Shown here: piece after piece, positions 60,801 through 64,000 of the stretch
Layout: each line of letters starts with the position of its first letter
How positions within the stretch are numbered: position 1 is the first letter of the stretch
NCBI GenBank assembly: GCA_017515475.1
Contig: JAFWFS010000018.1
Coordinates: 1 to 64,000, forward strand
Source: Erysipelotrichaceae bacterium
Lineage (GTDB): Bacteria; Bacillota_I; Bacilli_A; Erysipelotrichales; Erysipelotrichaceae
Length of the DNA: 64,000 bases
Reading direction: 5' to 3'
Notes under the pieces: generated by a model
The model's database searches: none
Seen by the model: the letters and a program-made list of their open reading frames with translations, nothing else
Told to the model about the DNA's origin: nothing
Translations under genes and position numbers: made by a program

Positions 60801-60878
60801 GATGTGTTTCGCTACCTCAATATCCCTAGGATTATGACGGTAGGAGATAAATGCGCTGTAATGTCTGTCCTGATTCAT
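57813..60878 (-). CDS. TIR domain - membrane helix - beta-propeller protein
   Basis: The 1021-aa product begins with a TIR domain (about 5-115): SAFISYRHNPRD, FRDQEELE and VICSPYYNESKWCLLEIENF, with Glu95 in the WCLLE motif matching the NADase glutamate of active TIR proteins. A basic stretch and one membrane helix (about 193-213) follow, then some 800 residues of repeated blade-like beta segments (WMIDVSADIQDFIISKDGKH, YVALKL-type strands) forming one or two propellers, probably outside the cell. The ATG overlaps the upstream paralogue (ATGA). This suggests a sensor with an intracellular NAD-cleaving or signalling head; activity is inferred. Confidence 0.82.
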   Translation of the reverse strand: MNQDRHYSAFISYRHNPRDIEVAKHIQQKLERFKIPSQIAQECGYSRFDPLFRDQEELEITPDLAARINQALDNSDYLIVICSPYYNESKWCLLEIENFLKNHDRDHVLCVLSQGEPPEIFPETLCHYKKTVTGKSGKKKTVTVDSEPLACDYRGNFKDADRIELPRLASAMIGCSYDELVMRQEKYRRKRLTAILSSAFAAAAIIISYLLYSNAVITRNYRQSLINESRLLSRKALNQLDEADRYSALNSALQALEGDRPQTDDAVYALSKAVNAYRTPYQYTESWMIDVSADIQDFIISKDGKHIIYKDSDSLFHAIHMPSHEEKASFSLGKNIYSFEEGKPGQLIAYVDGTLYCVDYLSGEILWDIGMKYQQIGVSHMSHSGDYVATTDSFAVQVTDDEGVPFLSMPMPDETDAYMRDFCWSMDDKYVAVKLRDINTEYSVGVFDFETSEFKQVSEPQFEIISYGFLEDGRLYVLADNNASVSSNDTDSFSRYEGHYVLSVYDPWNLLVRIEFSQDSISEKGFVLDGEGVFTLVFGNRIRTYDNQGSLLYDYSLQDGVCEVLYHNDDFLYLALNGGYRGMVWLSDGHASFSRCFPENSESIKATGSVLLSSTSYVLLKDENLRIYESSYDRHLQTLSAEGFYYAPESFVSGDEYILMKTEDELLLYPFSGNEQAKRIELEPGHAYLPLEILDHRIYVLKIDAKTAGLSVLTFSTENGEMIDEKCLPTEDLYIQSGFLSYPLNMAESMYLASGYEGLSSICLVNHRLYLHDAFNSETIVVFDLQTLEISKINLKTEGADLLVNGEASTILVSDDGKTLLSFYDRDNGTYAALFDLETGETTSLMEPASRKMYACIDDSVVYIGQGCLNVCDLKGNLLYQIGFESFDAVAIASCGNRLYCVCDDHVLRIYENDALVRSVKLSFDNTAYTSVIPFRFTFTQDRLYLYNDDCMEIVHLDSDSSMPLYYIGDSVLEYNEKEDGIFVYAYDPSRKGDDYYLGCFKPYDASSLIDMGRKELEHYK

Positions 60879-62239
60879 TTTTTCTTCAGTTCTGTCCAGT
60901 TCAGCTTGTTCAGGATGTCCTGATCAGGCGCATTGCCCGATACCCCGTATACATCCCCATACTGGTTCTGGTATACATGATCCGCAGATACGGATACATC
61001 CACGTTCTGTCCATAGCTGTTCTGATATACGTCGACGCCTCTTATGGCTTCCGATCTGGCCTGGGAGATCCTGGAATCGGATGCCATCTTTTTGTTCCAG
61101 GAATCCATCAGCCCGTCAGATGCGTGTCTGGCGTTATCCGCAATCATCTGAGAAGTTTTTCTCTGCATCTGCTGCAGCTGCATCTGTTTCTGCATCGCCA
61201 GGTTCTGATTCTGCGCGGCGATCTGTCTGGACTGTGTGATCTTCTGATTGACGGCGTTTCCTTCCGCCTGTAAGAGAGAAGGATCGGTCTCGATGCTTCT
61301 GACAAAATTCAGGAACAAGGGAGTAGCTTCCGCTTCGTTTTCTTTCAGACAGACGCAGTAGTAGCGAAGGTAGGAACCGAAGGTTACCTGATCGGCTTTT
61401 CTATGACCGAAACCGGCAGGTTCTTCTTTCAAAGGCTCTTCCTTGACCTGTGAAACCGGTTCAGGAGTCGGCTCCTTCTTCTTGCGCATCGCCTTGCCGA
61501 TAAGACCCCCGTGCATCAGATCATCCATGGAGAGCTTTTCTTTTCCTTTGATCACATCGGAAAAAGCGTTGCCGATCCGGGAGAGATCAGCCCCTGTTGT
61601 TTTGTTGATCAAAGAACCGAGCTTTTCTTTCGTGGCAATCAGACACTTGTTGTCGAAACTCAGGCCGCCATACAGTCCGCCATAGGAGATCTCGGCGCCC
61701 AGATAATCCATACCCGCCAGCACGACGGCATCTTTTCCGTTTGCCAGCTTGCCTTCCATGCGGTACAGGACAGATTCACACAGATGATCTTTGATCTCGC
61801 AAGGCAGTTCCATCAGAACCGAGAATCTTTCTACTTCGTTCTGAAGCAAAGACAATGCGGAATCAGGATTCGTGCCCATCAGACTTGGAAGCTCTGTCTT
61901 GGCTACTGCCTCCAGCGGATAGCCGAACATTTCTTCGGCCTGTTGCTTCAGGTAAGCTTCGGGTTCAATGTATGATTGATAGCTGTTTTTCACCATCATC
62001 GGAACGAACGCCAGCAGGCCCTTGACCACCATGTTTCTGATGTCATGATAGATCTGTTTTGAATCGGCGATCAGGATGATTCCGTCTCTTCCGGATGCCT
62101 TGATGTGTGCGGTAAACGGTACCGTTTCCGACTGCCAGTTCTGATCCAGAACAGCCTGTATTTCAAAGTCGTCAGGAACGACGGCCGTAGCGATCGCTGT
62201 ACCGTTGGATGTCTGGAATATTTTCCTGCCTGTATCCAT
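60875..62239 (-). CDS. unknown protein, paralogue B of the TIR cluster
   Basis: The 454-aa product is the longer paralogue of 56306-57499 and the first gene of the cluster. It has the same landmarks (VPF near 42, IEPEAY near 93-98, LPSLMGTNP, VLAGMDY near 173), an extra Pro/Glu/Lys linker (about 258-285), a Gln/Met-rich coiled region (about 345-375) and the identical tail (about 383-453). No signal peptide. AAGGAGG precedes the ATG. Its stop overlaps the TIR gene start. Function unknown; the shared tail suggests both paralogues bind the same partner. Confidence 0.78.
   Translation of the reverse strand: MDTGRKIFQTSNGTAIATAVVPDDFEIQAVLDQNWQSETVPFTAHIKASGRDGIILIADSKQIYHDIRNMVVKGLLAFVPMMVKNSYQSYIEPEAYLKQQAEEMFGYPLEAVAKTELPSLMGTNPDSALSLLQNEVERFSVLMELPCEIKDHLCESVLYRMEGKLANGKDAVVLAGMDYLGAEISYGGLYGGLSFDNKCLIATKEKLGSLINKTTGADLSRIGNAFSDVIKGKEKLSMDDLMHGGLIGKAMRKKKEPTPEPVSQVKEEPLKEEPAGFGHRKADQVTFGSYLRYYCVCLKENEAEATPLFLNFVRSIETDPSLLQAEGNAVNQKITQSRQIAAQNQNLAMQKQMQLQQMQRKTSQMIADNARHASDGLMDSWNKKMASDSRISQARSEAIRGVDVYQNSYGQNVDVSVSADHVYQNQYGDVYGVSGNAPDQDILNKLNWTELKKK
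60883..61108 (-). repeat. tail-coding repeat, copy B
   Basis: Second copy of the 226-bp unit at 56311-56536, same strand, 4.57 kb apart. The flanks on the N-terminal side diverge at once. Confidence 0.85.
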
Positions 62240-62341
62240 AGAACCTCCTTTATTTCATGACAAAACATTAATGACTGATTTCATTTTAAGTATAACAAAT
62301 CAAAATGGCGCACATCCGAGTGATATTAAAAAACGGATCAT

Positions 62342-62366
62342 AAAAGCCCTGTATGCAGGGCTTTTT
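62342..62366 (-). terminator. terminator of the ADP-ribosylglycohydrolase-like gene
   Basis: AAAAGCCCTG (62342-62351) pairs with CAGGGCTTTTT (62356-62366) around a 4-base loop. On the minus strand the T run ends the gene at 62384, so the TIR cluster needs its own promoter in 62240-62341. Confidence 0.85.
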
Positions 62367-62383
62367 CTGATGATGAAAACTTC

Positions 62384-63772
62384 TTATTTCAGTTTTCTGG
62401 CAACGTCCGCCGTACGGCGTGCCAGTTCTCTGATGGAGATCTTCTTCAGACCTCTGACGTAGGTATCGAGCTCGTCGCCGATCGGTTTCTTCCAGTATTC
62501 CGGAATGCTGTCCGGACCGTTGATGATTCCCAGAACCGTCATGATCTGTGCGGCGTTGCAGTCGACGTCCTGTCCGCAGCCTCCGCAGGCAGCCAGCGTT
62601 CTGTTGAAATCGCCGTTGCCGTACCAGAGCGCAATGATCTGCGCGCAGGCGTTCGGATAGACGTGGATCCAGTTGTATCTCTGGTATTTTTCTTCGCAAG
62701 GCATCCAGGCACTGTAGTAGTCGTCGTGGGTCTGACACTGTTCATAGGCAAAGCGGATGACGCTGCCGTATTCGCTGTCCGCAGGAATCAGATCGATGCA
62801 GTTTCTGATGATCTTGCGGATGTCTTTTTCGACAAAGGCATAGGATGCCATCATCGCATTGAAAACTTCACCGAGAATACCGTTGCGGGCGTGGGAGATG
62901 GAAGCATCCATGAAGGCCGCTTCTGCCGCCTTTTCGATGTTTCCCGGATAAAGCTGTCCCAGGACGACGCCTCTCATCTGAGCACCGATCCATTCATTGA
63001 ACGGATTGTGGAAACGTCCCGACTCCGGCGGCACGATACCGACCTTGAGATTCTTTAAGGCAAAGTCTTCTGCCGACCAGCCCATCGGGATCCGGACGAT
63101 CCATTCATCGGAAATGTCTTTGGCCGTCGTGTTCTTTCCGTGTTTCTCGTACGCCAGCAGCAAGGCCAGTTCATAGGTGATGTCGTCGTTGTAGGTGTTC
63201 GGCTTTCTGATATAGCGATCCACCTCTCCGTATTTCTTTTTGATGTTGGCACCGGTATAGCCTTCGATGCAGGTTCCGTATGCGCCGCCGATGATCTGCG
63301 CCAGCCAGCCGGCATAGGTCTTTTCCAGATACTCCTCGTCGATCTCGAATTTATGATCTTGCGGATAGTCTACAGCCTGTTTCAGTTCGGCAAAGCTTTC
63401 GTAGAATTTCTGTTTCCAGTAAGGATGAGCTTCGTCCTTCTCGGCGTTGTATACCGCTTCAAAGACGGCGTAGGCAAGTTCATGAAGCCGGACAATGTCG
63501 CCCCGTTCATAAGCTTCATAGCCTTCCTTGATCAGCTGTGTCCCGCCTTCGACCTTGTATCCCCTGTTCTCGATCGCCTGTATGGAAGCAAGACAGATCG
63601 ATTCAGGTGCTCTGGATCCCGGTACCTGAGAGTGCCAGTACATCTTGATCATTTCGTCCTGAGAGGTTTCAATTCCCGAGGAAGATTCCTCCCAGATCGT
63701 TTCGTTGTCGTCTTCTTCGTAGCACGGAACGACCTGCAGAATGTTGTTCCTTTCGATTTCCCAAGCTTTCAT
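62384..63772 (-). CDS. ADP-ribosylglycohydrolase-family protein
   Basis: The 462-aa product has an ADP-ribosylglycohydrolase core in its C-terminal two thirds: YAGWLAQIIGGAYG (about 152-165), NTYNDDITYELALLL (about 191-205, metal-binding Asp pair), and CGQDVDCNAAQIMTVLGIINGP (about 402-423, second metal site). These enzymes remove ADP-ribose from proteins or small molecules. The first 150 residues are an extra helical domain. AAGGAG precedes the ATG. It lies upstream of the TIR cluster in the same direction but with its own terminator. Confidence 0.88.
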   Translation of the reverse strand: MKAWEIERNNILQVVPCYEEDDNETIWEESSSGIETSQDEMIKMYWHSQVPGSRAPESICLASIQAIENRGYKVEGGTQLIKEGYEAYERGDIVRLHELAYAVFEAVYNAEKDEAHPYWKQKFYESFAELKQAVDYPQDHKFEIDEEYLEKTYAGWLAQIIGGAYGTCIEGYTGANIKKKYGEVDRYIRKPNTYNDDITYELALLLAYEKHGKNTTAKDISDEWIVRIPMGWSAEDFALKNLKVGIVPPESGRFHNPFNEWIGAQMRGVVLGQLYPGNIEKAAEAAFMDASISHARNGILGEVFNAMMASYAFVEKDIRKIIRNCIDLIPADSEYGSVIRFAYEQCQTHDDYYSAWMPCEEKYQRYNWIHVYPNACAQIIALWYGNGDFNRTLAACGGCGQDVDCNAAQIMTVLGIINGPDSIPEYWKKPIGDELDTYVRGLKKISIRELARRTADVARKLK

Positions 63773-63815
63773 TATTGGATGCTCCTTTATCTATTATTAA
63801 TTTTACACAAAGAAA

Positions 63816-63843
63816 TTGTATCTGCATATGGTTGTGATAAAAT
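63816..63843 (+). promoter_or_regulatory. promoter of the last lipoprotein gene
   Basis: TTGTAT (63816-63821) and TAAAAT (63838-63843) are 16 bases apart, 48 bases before the ATG. Confidence 0.6.
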
Positions 63844-63890
63844 GGTATTAGGTTTATTGACCTATTCATCAATAAAACAAGGAGGAAACG

Positions 63891-64000
63891 ATGAAGAAAT
63901 TTTTAACGATTTTACTTTCGCTGCTTCTGGTCATGTCATTAGCCGGCTGCGGCAAAAAGTCCGGTGGAGAAGATACTCCTGCCGATGATCGCATCCGTTT
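63891..64000 (+). CDS. lipoprotein, 5' part only
   Basis: The frame runs to the window edge (36 codons). It encodes a lipoprotein signal with lipobox LAGC (Cys20) and a Gly/Lys/Asp-rich linker, as in substrate-binding lipoproteins of ABC importers. AAGGAGG precedes the ATG. The type of protein cannot be told from this part. Confidence 0.85.
   Translation, partial: MKKFLTILLSLLLVMSLAGCGKKSGGEDTPADDRIR

Overview
The window is a piece of a Bacillota (Firmicutes) chromosome around the replication origin, most likely from an Erysipelotrichia-type gut or oral bacterium. The evidence is the gene order dnaA-dnaN / yaaA-recF-gyrB-gyrA, the order tadA-ffs-dnaX-ybaB-recR nearby, a serine T-box in front of serS, strong AGGAGG ribosome sites and a very short SRP RNA. 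The family-level placement is inference. No rRNA, tRNA, CRISPR array or insertion sequence was found.

Region 1 (about 128-14600) is an integrated element of about 14.46 kb in the 3' end of guaA. A 14-bp copy of the guaA end (128-141 and 14587-14600) marks both junctions, and each end also carries a tandem TTTTACTCAA pair. Inside are: (a) a row of secreted, lipoprotein and membrane genes (319-4548) leading to a divergent HTH gene and a membrane Ser/Thr kinase; (b) a MobC-like gene, a complete tyrosine integrase and an excisionase-like gene (6597-8215), without a relaxase; (c) a ribbon-helix-helix gene with three palindromic operators and an XRE regulator (8451-9506); (d) an overlapping three-gene operon (9616-14458) encoding a Cys-rich protein, an 892-residue protein with methylase-like and degenerate recombinase-like parts, and a second recombinase-like protein.

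Region 2 (14586-22267) holds guaB and a guaA that lacks the glutaminase domain, a uracil-type permease with a leader terminator, two membrane protein genes, and two genes downstream of recR, one of them a Card1/Can2-like (DUF1887) candidate nuclease.

Region 3 (22260-39650) is the replication and translation core: recR, ybaB, dnaX, tadA, the SRP RNA, two perfect parS palindromes, serS with its T-box, an ABC exporter, gyrA, gyrB, recF, yaaA, dnaN, dnaA and oriC. The origin uses repeated TTTTCCACA boxes. Nearly everything here is on the minus strand, reading away from the origin.

Region 4 (39669-54962) has an alpha-galactoside operon (transporter plus GH36 alpha-galactosidase), a HAD gene, a TrmD-HD fusion, a PfkB kinase, a beta-propeller lactonase-like gene, a large surface protein, a membrane PP2C phosphatase, a CAT-like acyltransferase, and a GntR-ABC-transglycosylase operon with a clear operator.

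Region 5 (54976-63772) is a minus-strand run of rarA preceded by a four-gene cluster: two paralogues of unknown function flank a TIR-membrane-propeller protein and a small lipoprotein. The paralogues end in a shared tail that is identical in protein but not in DNA. An ADP-ribosylglycohydrolase-family gene lies just upstream. This cluster and the three-gene recombinase module are the best candidates for undescribed systems. The window ends inside a new lipoprotein gene. Some minus- and plus-strand genes (kinase, dnaX, a HAD gene) have a TATAAT exactly six bases before the ATG and no ribosome site, which suggests leaderless mRNAs.
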